Shown: positions 6,924 through 14,355 of the stretch, piece after piece | How the letters are laid out: each line of letters starts with the position of its first letter | Numbering within the stretch: position 1 is the first letter of the stretch | From: Candidatus Kerfeldbacteria bacterium | GTDB lineage: Bacteria > Patescibacteriota > Patescibacteriia > SBBC01 > CAIJZX01 | Assembly (NCBI GenBank): GCA_016194465.1 | Contig: JACQBO010000080.1 | Span: forward strand, 1-28,362 | Reading direction: 5' to 3' | DNA length: 28,362 nt | Notes under the pieces: model-generated | Database searches by the model: none | What the model saw: only the letters and a program-made list of their open reading frames with translations | Told to the model about the DNA's origin: nothing | Translations under genes and position numbers: made by a program

Positions 6924-8141
6924 ATGTCTCTTAAGATCCGTAGCTCAGTTCTCGTGCCGTTGTTTATCATGGTGGCGCTGATCGGCTTTAGTGGCGGTCT
7001 GGTAACGGGCGCATCAACCCGGGCCACAAACTCCGGGGTCTGGCCAGCCCTGGTAGCTGGTCTGCATCTGGGATCTGACCCCAGCCTGCCAGTATTAAAC
7101 AAGGTCTGGACGAGTATTCATTCATCGTTCGTTCAGACCAACGTGGATGACCAAAAACTTGTCCAGGGCGCGATTGCCGGTCTGGTGTCCGGTCTCGGGG
7201 ATCCTTATTCCGTATATTTTACCCCCAGCGAGGCCAAGAGTTTTAGTCAAGAAATAAGTGGCACCTTCGATGGGATTGGTATGGAGCTGGGGTATAAGAA
7301 TAATCAGTTAACGGTCATTGCCCCTCTCCCCGGCAGCCCCGCGGAAAAAGCCGGGATCAGCTCCGGTGATGTCCTGTTAAAAATTGACCAACGGGACGCC
7401 ACGGTCATGAAACTGGACGAAGCGATTGGATTCATCCGCGGTCCCAAAGGCACGATCGTCGTGTTGACGATCCAGCGGGCTCAGGAAGAAAAGCCCCGGG
7501 TGGTAAGCGTCACCAGGCAAACCATCTCGGTTCCGTCGGTGACCACAAAAATGTTGACCAATGGAACCGCCAAGATCGCCGACCTGAAAATTAGTAGTTT
7601 CAATAATGATACGGGTGATTCCTTTCTCCGTCTGGTGCAGCAGGATCTGGCCCAACACCCAGCGGGCTGGGTGATCGATCTCCGCAACAATCCGGGCGGT
7701 TACTTGGACCAGGCGGTCATCGTCGCCAGCGCCTTCATCCGCTCTGGGACGATCGTAAGTGAAATTGGCCGCGACGGACAGCGCCGCAATCTTGAAGCCA
7801 AAGGGGACCATGTGTTGGCGGATGCGCACATGGTCGCCCTGGTTGATCAAGGGAGCGCCTCGGCGTCGGAAATTCTCGCCGGGGCACTCCAGGATACCGG
7901 TCGAGCCACGATTATCGGCACCAAAACATTCGGCAAAGGATCAGTCCAGGAATACCAGGAATTAGCCGATGGCTCAAGTCTGAAATTAACCGTGGCGAAA
8001 TGGTATACTCCCAAGGGACGCTCCATCAGCGACGCCGGGGTGACCCCCGACCTGGTGGTTGAGCGTACACCTGACGATGTGGCTCATGACCGCGATCCGC
8101 AACTGGATAAAGCCCTCGCGCAGCTGGCCCGGCAACCATGA
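6924..8141 (+). CDS. S41 family C-terminal processing protease (CtpA/CtpB-like)
   Basis: 405 residues. An N-terminal hydrophobic segment (about 7-30) is a signal or anchor. A PDZ domain lies near 112-190 (GTFDGIGMELGY, SPAEKAGISSGDVLLKID). The catalytic core contains GSASASEILAGALQDTGRA and GTKTFGKGSVQ, placing Ser313, Lys338 and Gln342 at the same spacing (25 and 4 residues) as the B. subtilis CtpB triad. The family cleaves exported proteins near their C-termini outside the membrane. The start is an ATG just after a -10 box. The stop overlaps rplI (ATGA at 8138-8141), so the protease and bL9 are translationally coupled. Confidence 0.9.
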   Translation: MSLKIRSSVLVPLFIMVALIGFSGGLVTGASTRATNSGVWPALVAGLHLGSDPSLPVLNKVWTSIHSSFVQTNVDDQKLVQGAIAGLVSGLGDPYSVYFTPSEAKSFSQEISGTFDGIGMELGYKNNQLTVIAPLPGSPAEKAGISSGDVLLKIDQRDATVMKLDEAIGFIRGPKGTIVVLTIQRAQEEKPRVVSVTRQTISVPSVTTKMLTNGTAKIADLKISSFNNDTGDSFLRLVQQDLAQHPAGWVIDLRNNPGGYLDQAVIVASAFIRSGTIVSEIGRDGQRRNLEAKGDHVLADAHMVALVDQGSASASEILAGALQDTGRATIIGTKTFGKGSVQEYQELADGSSLKLTVAKWYTPKGRSISDAGVTPDLVVERTPDDVAHDRDPQLDKALAQLARQP

Positions 8142-8626
8142 AAATTATATTACTTCAAACGGTCCCCGGCCGTGGCCCACGTGGGACCGTGATTGAAGTG
8201 CATGAGGCATTTGCTCGCAACTACCTCATTCCCAAGAGGCTCGGCCGGCCAGCAACCACGACCGACCTCGCCCAAGCCAATCAAAAAAAAGAGGCGGAGC
8301 TGTTGGCGCGCCAGGGCCTGGTCCGTCTGGTATCTCAGGTCAAGCAACGCATGCCCGGAACCCAGATTCAAGTCCGGAGCAAGGCCAACCATCAGGGTCG
8401 ATTATTTGCCACGGTAAAAGGTGCTGAGGTGGGGGGGCGCATCGTTCAGCTCTACCGATTGCCATCGACCGTACATCTGACTGTTTCTCCATCACACTTC
8501 AAAACAGTAGGTTTGCATCAAGCGCAAGTTACGTGGCCGGACCGGACGAAATCGTCCGTGACGGTGGAAATTCAGGATGTCAAAAAACCAACCTCAGGCC
8601 CCTCGACCGGAACTAGCGCGGTGTAA
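8138..8626 (+). CDS. rplI: 50S ribosomal protein bL9
   Basis: 162 residues. The N-terminal domain shows the classic order MKIILLQTVPGRGPRGTVIEV, then VHEAFARNYLIPKRLGRPAT, including the RNYLIP signature. A central helix (QANQKKEAELLARQ) connects to a C-terminal domain (GRLFATVKGAEV). The tail beyond about 145 (KKPTSGPSTGTSAV) is low complexity. bL9 binds 23S rRNA near the L1 stalk. It is coupled to the protease upstream, and its last 14 bp overlap the 3' end of the convergent bL27 gene. bL9 is missing from some CPR lineages, so its presence is taxonomically useful. Confidence 0.93.
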   Translation: MKIILLQTVPGRGPRGTVIEVHEAFARNYLIPKRLGRPATTTDLAQANQKKEAELLARQGLVRLVSQVKQRMPGTQIQVRSKANHQGRLFATVKGAEVGGRIVQLYRLPSTVHLTVSPSHFKTVGLHQAQVTWPDRTKSSVTVEIQDVKKPTSGPSTGTSAV

Positions 8627-8891
8627 TGTGGACGTATCGCCTTTGCACTCGCCGGCCGTCGTAACGAATTTTTGTCCGCCGCTCAAAGGAGACCACCCCG
8701 GGGGCCGAAGCAAAAAGCGTATCGTCATGGCCTCGGCGGACATGTCGACCGGGCAAAAATAAAGTCCCGCGTTGCCGAACGATGATACCTCCCCGCTGGA
8801 TCTTTTGGCCCGCGAAGATTTTAACCCCCAGGCGTTTGCTTTCGGAATCTCGTCCAAGGCTGGTCGATCCTCCAGATTTAGTATGGGCCAT
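8613..8891 (-). CDS. rpmA: 50S ribosomal protein bL27
   Basis: 92 residues, the normal length. MAHTKSGGST, then GRDSESKRLGVKIFAGQKIQRGGIIVRQRGT and GRHVRRGHDDTLFASAPGVV, matches bL27 throughout. The flexible N-terminus reaches the peptidyl-transferase centre; no cleavable leader of the Firmicutes kind is present. It is transcribed from its own consensus-like promoter at 8927-8954 and could also be reached by readthrough from the pilus operon upstream. rplU, its usual partner, is not adjacent. Confidence 0.95.
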   Translation of the reverse strand: MAHTKSGGSTSLGRDSESKRLGVKIFAGQKIQRGGIIVRQRGTLFLPGRHVRRGHDDTLFASAPGVVSFERRTKIRYDGRRVQRRYVHITPR

Positions 8892-8926
8892 AGTATGATC
8901 TCAAGTCTATGTTAGGCGCAGGGAAG

Positions 8927-8954
8927 AGTATACCAGCTCCCCGATGTATGTCAA
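8927..8954 (-). promoter_or_regulatory. strong rpmA promoter
   Basis: On the minus strand: TTGACA (8954-8949), a 16 nt spacer, and TGGTATACT with -10 TATACT (8932-8927). The start should be near 8920, giving about a 29 nt leader. The TGA stop of the upstream gene (8953-8951) lies inside the -35 hexamer. Confidence 0.75.
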
Positions 8955-9232
8955 TGCTGGGTTGAGCCCACAAAGGGGCTGACCAGGACGGGCGCGGCGG
9001 GCGACGGCTGCCGATATGTTTCTAAATTGGATAACAAACTATTAAGCTGCGTGGTCTTGACCCGCAATTTTCGGGCACGGAGGAGATCAAGCGGTACAGG
9101 CTGTTCATGGCTATAGCGATAACCTTGCCAGGCCATCAAGCCCACGATCCCAACGAGAAGAACCGTGGTCACCAGCCAAGGACGGCGAAACAGCGAGGAA
9201 GAAATGAATCGGATAGAGTGGAGGAGGGACAT
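8951..9232 (-). CDS. small single-pass membrane protein at the end of the pilus operon
   Basis: 93 residues. One hydrophobic helix (about 20-36) follows a basic N-terminus (SIRFISSSLFRRPW). The rest is a short extracytoplasmic tail with a helical, possibly coiled stretch (LDLLRARKLRVKTTQLNSLLSNLETY) and a proline-rich end. It starts 11 nt after the pilO stop, the place where PilP sits in proteobacterial operons. No lipobox and no PilP beta-domain is visible, so homology to PilP is not supported. A platform accessory role is inferred from position only. Confidence 0.65.
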   Translation of the reverse strand: MSLLHSIRFISSSLFRRPWLVTTVLLVGIVGLMAWQGYRYSHEQPVPLDLLRARKLRVKTTQLNSLLSNLETYRQPSPAAPVLVSPFVGSTQH

Positions 9233-9243
9233 GGTGAATGGAG

Positions 9244-9765
9244 TTAACGCCAGAGGGTGACGGCCTCGATCTGGGCTTTGACGTTTCCGTCGACCGTGTC
9301 CGGCGCGTAGGTCACCTTCTGTATGGCGACTAAGGGCTGAATCTTTTGGATGGCTTCGAGACCTTGGGCCACCGCGCCGATCGATCCCCGAAGTGTCAAG
9401 GACATGGTTCTGGTAATCAGTTGACCATTTGGGGTGCTATCGGCAAGTTGCGGACCTTCTAATTGAACGTGATTGGCCGCTCCAAAGTTTAACCACAACT
9501 GAAAAAAGGAGTCTTCGGCTGTGAACAACCATATCTCTTCACTCAAAAGAGATTGTTTATTTTCTAGGTCAGCCAGGTCCTGACTAAGTTTTTTGAGGTT
9601 CGCTTGCTGCTGTTCCTCATAGACGATGCTCGCTTGGGTCGAGGTAATCGACTGTCTCGCCGTGGCAAGGCGGGGGACAAAGTAGAGTTCGGCCGCTGCC
9701 AGTCCACCAAAAATAAATAGTCCATAGATGGCAAGTGCTAGACTAAAACGAACTTTGATGTTCAT
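9244..9765 (-). CDS. pilO: type IV pilus inner-membrane platform protein PilO-like
   Basis: 173 residues. An N-terminal helix (about 8-28) is followed by a coiled-coil stretch (YEEQQQANLKKLSQDLADLENKQSLL) and a ferredoxin-like C-terminal domain. This is the PilO layout; PilO pairs with PilN in the periplasmic or extracytoplasmic part of the pilus alignment complex. The ATG overlaps the pilN stop (ATGA). PilO sequences are poorly conserved, so the call rests on architecture and gene order after pilM and pilN. Confidence 0.8.
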   Translation of the reverse strand: MNIKVRFSLALAIYGLFIFGGLAAAELYFVPRLATARQSITSTQASIVYEEQQQANLKKLSQDLADLENKQSLLSEEIWLFTAEDSFFQLWLNFGAANHVQLEGPQLADSTPNGQLITRTMSLTLRGSIGAVAQGLEAIQKIQPLVAIQKVTYAPDTVDGNVKAQIEAVTLWR

Positions 9766-10307
9766 GGTGACTTGGGAGAAAGAATGGTTCCTTGATATGT
9801 GAATGGTAACGAATCGCGCCGGGATGGGGTATCTTTTGTGGTCATGTGCTGAAACAAGGGACTACCGATGAGCGCCGTTTGGAGCGCAATAAACGTCGAT
9901 CGGGTGGCAGTGATTCCGGACAAAACGACGTGTCCGTCTTGATCAACGCTAAAACTCGTAATGGTCACCCCAGCGGGAATAACATTGATGGCCGATGAGA
10001 ATTGACTCCCCCAATGAACCGACGCCGGGATCATTTGGCTCAAAGCCGTGATTGTTCGATTGAGCTCGTTGGTCACGGTTGTCAATTTACCACTTTCTGT
10101 TTTTTGGGCTCGTTGCTGGATCGAGCTTAACTGTTTCTGTAAGAGGGCGGCTTGGGATCGGGTCATCACGAGCTGGGTCCCGAGTCCACCCAGCGAAATA
10201 ACGACGGTCAACACGACGACTTGCAAGACGCGGCGCCACTGTTCGTATTGGATTTCCAGGGCGGCCGACTGTTTTTCTTGCGGGGGTAAAAGGTTGAGGC
10301 TCAGCAT
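9762..10307 (-). CDS. pilN: type IV pilus inner-membrane platform protein PilN-like
   Basis: 181 residues. The N-terminus LSLNLLPPQEKQ resembles the short cytoplasmic INLLP motif by which PilN binds PilM. One membrane helix follows (about 28-50), then a coiled-coil (LLQKQLSSIQQRAQKTES) and a C-terminal alpha/beta domain (PAGVTITSFSVDQDGHVVLSG). PilN couples cytoplasmic PilM to PilO. It starts 2 nt after the pilM stop. Confidence 0.88.
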   Translation of the reverse strand: MLSLNLLPPQEKQSAALEIQYEQWRRVLQVVVLTVVISLGGLGTQLVMTRSQAALLQKQLSSIQQRAQKTESGKLTTVTNELNRTITALSQMIPASVHWGSQFSSAINVIPAGVTITSFSVDQDGHVVLSGITATRSTFIALQTALIGSPLFQHMTTKDTPSRRDSLPFTYQGTILSPKSP

Positions 10308-10309
10308 GG

Positions 10310-11335
10310 TTACGGAGAAAAATTCTTGAGGGCTAGCCCGAAGGCGGTCGTATAACCAAGGCCCACGTCGATCGGTAGCGACGGGTCATGAGCGCGAAGT
10401 TGCTGGTATACCCAGGACGGATGAATCACGACTGTCTGATTGAGGCGCTGCGAAAGCTGTTGGTCGATGCCTTTGAGCATTGCCCCACTCCCCGTCAGCG
10501 TGACTTCCTTGATTGGCCGGTGGTCAATAAAGTGTTCCACATAAAATGACTCTACATCACGAATTTTTTCGGCCAAAATATCCATCTGGGGAGATAAGAC
10601 TTTATAGAGCACGCCGCGCCCCAAACGAGGGTCAAGCCCAAAGATCTTTTTAGCTTTTTCCGCCTGATCGTCGGAAATCTTCAGCTCGTCGGCAATAAAT
10701 CGGTTCAAATCCTTGCCGGCATAGCGCACCGTGACAGAAAAACGGACGATCTCGTCTCGTACCAGGATGATGGTCGATCGGGTACGCCCGAGATCAAGCA
10801 CGATGGCGGCGTCCGATTGCTGACCCTTTTGCCAGATGGCGCGAACCAGCGATAAAGATTCGGGTTCGATGCTCATGGTTTCTATTCCTGCATCGTGGAG
10901 GACAGATAAATAGGCATCAACGAGTGTCTTGGCCGCTGCTCCGATCACCACTTGCCGTTCGCCTAAGGAGTTTTTTTGGGGCAAAAGGTACCAGTCAAAA
11001 TACATCTCTCCCGGGGCGAAAGGAATATGCTGACTGGCCTCAGCTTGCACGCTCGCTTCGGTTACCCCCCGATCAGCCGGAAGACTGATCAACTTGAGAA
11101 AGGTCTGTCGTTCCGGCAAGCTGACAATCGCCCTTTTTGTTCTGGCCCGACTCGCCTTCACTAATTGGGCTAAGAGATGGGCGGCGACGGTGGGTTGACG
11201 AATTTCCCCATCGACAATGACTTCTGGTGGTATGGTTATTTCTGCCCGGACGGGTAAAAAGAATTGTGCTCCGCGTTTCTCCAGCACCGCCAGCCGGACC
11301 AAGGTATCAGAGATGTCTAGTCCGAAAGCGGTCAT
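10310..11335 (-). CDS. pilM: type IV pilus assembly ATPase-like protein PilM
   Basis: 341 residues, the typical PilM size. It has the actin-like fold with GLDISDTLVRLAVL at the N-terminus (phosphate-1 region), IVLDLGRTRSTIILV near the middle (phosphate-2) and VTLTGSGAMLKGIDQQL (adenosine motif). ASVQAEASQHIPFAPGEM is the conserved segment of PilM/SHS2 proteins. PilM is a cytoplasmic partner of PilN and of the PilB/PilC motor. Its ATG overlaps the pilC stop by one base (TAATG). Confidence 0.93.
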   Translation of the reverse strand: MTAFGLDISDTLVRLAVLEKRGAQFFLPVRAEITIPPEVIVDGEIRQPTVAAHLLAQLVKASRARTKRAIVSLPERQTFLKLISLPADRGVTEASVQAEASQHIPFAPGEMYFDWYLLPQKNSLGERQVVIGAAAKTLVDAYLSVLHDAGIETMSIEPESLSLVRAIWQKGQQSDAAIVLDLGRTRSTIILVRDEIVRFSVTVRYAGKDLNRFIADELKISDDQAEKAKKIFGLDPRLGRGVLYKVLSPQMDILAEKIRDVESFYVEHFIDHRPIKEVTLTGSGAMLKGIDQQLSQRLNQTVVIHPSWVYQQLRAHDPSLPIDVGLGYTTAFGLALKNFSP

Positions 11336-12552
11336 TAATTTATCTGTTCACTGAGTGAGTACATGGGCAACAAAATCGCCACGGCCATGCCGGCGACTCC
11401 GGCGCCCAAGAACAGCAGGAGAACGGGCTCGATGATGGTGGAAAGATTGGCCATGGTTTGGTCAACATCCTCTTCATAAAAAACCGCCAGTTCGGCCGAA
11501 ACCTCGTCCAAGGTGCCACTCTCTTCTCCCACGTTGACCATTTGCTGCACCAGGGGGGGATAGAGTTTCGGGTATTTCTCGAGCACCTTGGCGATGGTCG
11601 CTCCCGTGCGAAGGGCGTCGGCCGAATCGTCAATCGATTGACGATAATGTGGGCTACTTAGAGTTCGGCCGATGACTTGAAAAGCCTGAATAATTGGAAT
11701 GTCGGTGGACAGCATCGAACTGAGCGATCGCGTAAATCGGGCCAAGTTCACTTTCTTGATAATGGAACTCAGAATTGGAGTGACCAGAAAAATTGTATCA
11801 AACCACCACTGCCCCCGCTTGGTCCGAGCGACGAGAATAACCCCGGCCACCAAAGCAATCGTGCCCAAGGCAATCCAGATGCCTTGATGCTGGAAGGCGT
11901 TGCTTACGGCGATCAGGATTCTCGTTGGGAGGGGCAGCTTCGCCCCGTTCTGGTCAAAAACATCAAGCAGCCTGGGGATCACAAACGTCACCATCGCTAC
12001 GGCGGCACCAATCATGGCCACCACCACCACAATCGGGTAGGTCATAGCCCCCTTTACCTTGCTGGCCAATTGATGATCTTTCTTCATTTGGATGGTCAGA
12101 CTCTTCAAAACGTCGTCGAGCTTTCCGCTGACTTCGCCGGCGGCGATCATATTAATAAACATTTCCGAGAAGACATGAGGGAACTTGCGTAACGTTTGGG
12201 CGAAGGGGATGCCACCCTCAACGTCTTGCTGCATCGACAGAATAACTTTTTTAAAGTACTTGTGGTTCGTCTGGAGTGCCAAAGTAGCCATGGCGCGGCT
12301 AATCGAAAAGCCACCCCGGAGCATCACCCCGAGATTCTGGGTGAAAAATATTTTTTGCACCACCGGCACACCTTGCCATCGCTGCAGTACGTTGTTGAGA
12401 CCAGGCTTTAGTGTGTCCACCGTCTGGGCCCGGATCAAGCTTAACCCTTGTTCGGCCAGGGTAGCGCCGAGTGATTGTTCGCTTTCGGCCACTAACACCC
12501 CGCTACTTTTTTTCTTATCTGGTCCGCGGGCCGTATAGGAATAGATGCCCAT
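11335..12552 (-). CDS. pilC: type IV pilus inner-membrane platform protein PilC
   Basis: 405 residues with two T2SSF domains. The first (about 70-195) contains GVMLRGGFSISRAMATLA and FINMIAAGEVSGKLDDVL; the second (about 270-400) contains the matching SMLSTDIPIIQAF and VNVGEESGTLDEVSAEL. Three membrane helices lie near 165-190, 215-240 and 375-395. The N-terminus YSYTARGPDKKKSSGVLVAES is the usual PilC start. PilC is rotated by the PilB ATPase to insert or remove pilins. It starts 2 nt after the pilB stop. Confidence 0.95.
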   Translation of the reverse strand: MGIYSYTARGPDKKKSSGVLVAESEQSLGATLAEQGLSLIRAQTVDTLKPGLNNVLQRWQGVPVVQKIFFTQNLGVMLRGGFSISRAMATLALQTNHKYFKKVILSMQQDVEGGIPFAQTLRKFPHVFSEMFINMIAAGEVSGKLDDVLKSLTIQMKKDHQLASKVKGAMTYPIVVVVAMIGAAVAMVTFVIPRLLDVFDQNGAKLPLPTRILIAVSNAFQHQGIWIALGTIALVAGVILVARTKRGQWWFDTIFLVTPILSSIIKKVNLARFTRSLSSMLSTDIPIIQAFQVIGRTLSSPHYRQSIDDSADALRTGATIAKVLEKYPKLYPPLVQQMVNVGEESGTLDEVSAELAVFYEEDVDQTMANLSTIIEPVLLLFLGAGVAGMAVAILLPMYSLSEQIN

Positions 12553-12554
12553 GG

Positions 12555-14279
12555 CTATTCTTTCGTTACCCGCAAAATTTCTTCAATCGTCGTCACGCCG
12601 CTTTTGGCCTTGAGAAAGCCATCTTGGAGCATGGTCAGCATGCCGGCGCTCGTGGCTATCTTTCGTAAATCTTGCGCGGTGCCATTTTCCTGGATAATCT
12701 TGGCTAAATCGTTGTTCATTTCTAATACTTCGTAAATCCCCTCCCGGCCTTTATACCCTTCGTCGTTACAGTGTTTGCAGCCGCGGCCCCGGTAGAATAA
12801 CAGGTCTTCAATTTTTTGTCCTGGCACGATGGCCCCGGCATTAATCAAGGTGTCAACGAGGTAGTCGACTTTGATTTGCTTTTGTAGCTCGATCAAGGCT
12901 TGACGGCTCATGGTGTAGCTTTCAATGCAGTGCTGGCAAATTTTTCTGACCAGCCGCTGGGCGATAATCATGTTCGTGGTGCTGGCGATCAGGAAGGTCG
13001 GCACTTTCATTTCCGTTAACCGAGGCAAAACGGTGACCGCGTCATTGGTATGGATCGTCGACAGCACCAGGTGCCCCGTCAGGGCGGCATGGGCGGAAAT
13101 TTCCGCCGTCTCTTCGTCCCGGATTTCGCCGACCATGATGATGTTTGGGTCCTGCCGCAGGAGCGCCCGCAGGCCGGCGGCAAAGGTCATACCTATTTTG
13201 GGATTGACCTGCGTCTGGTTCACCCGCGGCATCCGGTACTCAATCGGGTCTTCGATGGTGGAAATGTTCACCTTGGGCGTATTGAGCACGCTGATAATTG
13301 TATACAAGGTCGTGGTTTTTCCGGAGCCCGTTGGGCCGCTGACAAATATCTGACCGTGCGGTTTTTTGACATTGGCTTGGACAATTGCCAACGCCTGGGG
13401 TTGCAGACCAAGTTGTTCTAAGCTCAGGACCTGCGCGGACTCGTTGAGGAGACGTAAAACAACCTTTTCCCCATCAAAGACCGGAAGAATGCTGACCCGG
13501 AAGGCGACGGTGTATTCGTCAGTATGGATTTTGAATCGGCCGTCTTGCGGCAGGCGATGTTCATCAATTTTGAGGTTCGACAAGATCTTGATCCGGGCCA
13601 CCACTCCAGACTGAACTTTTTTTGGTAGGGTCATTACTTCGCGCAATACACCATCGATTCGATAGCGGATAATCGTATCATGTTCCGTCGGTTCGATATG
13701 AATATCCGAGGCACCCTCGAAGACGGCATACTCGAGTAAGGTATCAACCACCCGGATGACCGGCACGTCTTGCGCCAGCTGTTTCAGATCTTGCTCGTTG
13801 GCCGCGCTATCGCTCGTGCTTGCCGTAATATGTTCGAATTCACCATGCAGCGTCCGCCGGTATTGCTTTAAAACGTTTTTAATTCCGGTTGGCGTGGTGA
13901 CATAGACCACCGGTTTGCGATTGGTTTTTTTGGCGACGAAGTCAATGACTTGCAGATCATGCGGATCAGTCATAGCCAACTTCACTTCGGTGTCCGTCCG
14001 GTCAAATACGGCCACATTATGGACCTGGATAATGGGCTCGGGCAGCAGCGTGAGAATATCGCGTCGGATATTTTGTGCGGTCAGATCGGTGTATGGTAAA
14101 TTCAAGCCACTGGCGAGTGTCTCATACAGCAGGGCCTCACTAATAAGGTTTTCACCGATCAGCTCGTCTTCAAGGGGAATTCTTTTTTCCGCCGCCTGTT
14201 GGACGGCGGCTTTGAGCTGCTCCGGGGTAAGAACCTTGTTCTCCAGGATAATTTTCTGGAGGCTGGTTTGATTCGACAT
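12555..14279 (-). CDS. pilB: type IV pilus extension ATPase PilB
   Basis: 574 residues. An N-terminal MshEN/GSPII_E_N domain (about 1-160) is followed by the secretion ATPase core: Walker A GPTGSGKTTT near 314-323, the Asp box SDIHIEPTE, Walker B IIMVGEIRDEE near 376-386, and the His box HLVLSTIHTND. Four zinc-binding cysteines appear as CQHC (about 445) and CKHC (about 499), typical of PilB rather than PilT. PilB hydrolyses ATP in the cytoplasm to drive pilus extension. It is the first gene of the operon, with a near-consensus promoter upstream. No PilT, prepilin peptidase or pilin gene is present in this window. Confidence 0.96.
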   Translation of the reverse strand: MSNQTSLQKIILENKVLTPEQLKAAVQQAAEKRIPLEDELIGENLISEALLYETLASGLNLPYTDLTAQNIRRDILTLLPEPIIQVHNVAVFDRTDTEVKLAMTDPHDLQVIDFVAKKTNRKPVVYVTTPTGIKNVLKQYRRTLHGEFEHITASTSDSAANEQDLKQLAQDVPVIRVVDTLLEYAVFEGASDIHIEPTEHDTIIRYRIDGVLREVMTLPKKVQSGVVARIKILSNLKIDEHRLPQDGRFKIHTDEYTVAFRVSILPVFDGEKVVLRLLNESAQVLSLEQLGLQPQALAIVQANVKKPHGQIFVSGPTGSGKTTTLYTIISVLNTPKVNISTIEDPIEYRMPRVNQTQVNPKIGMTFAAGLRALLRQDPNIIMVGEIRDEETAEISAHAALTGHLVLSTIHTNDAVTVLPRLTEMKVPTFLIASTTNMIIAQRLVRKICQHCIESYTMSRQALIELQKQIKVDYLVDTLINAGAIVPGQKIEDLLFYRGRGCKHCNDEGYKGREGIYEVLEMNNDLAKIIQENGTAQDLRKIATSAGMLTMLQDGFLKAKSGVTTIEEILRVTKE

Positions 14280-14326
14280 TTGTTTTCTTTTTTTGGTGCT
14301 TGAAGGACTTATAGCAGCGATATTAT

Positions 14327-14355
14327 ATTATAGCACAAGCCATGCGACAAGTCAA
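14327..14355 (-). promoter_or_regulatory. strong promoter of the pilus operon
   Basis: On the minus strand: TTGACT (14355-14350), exactly 17 nt, then TGCTATAAT with a perfect -10 TATAAT (14332-14327). The start should be near 14320, giving a leader of about 41 nt that is A-rich just before the ATG and lacks a Shine-Dalgarno. The stop TGA of the upstream gene (14354-14352) lies inside the -35 hexamer. Confidence 0.85.
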
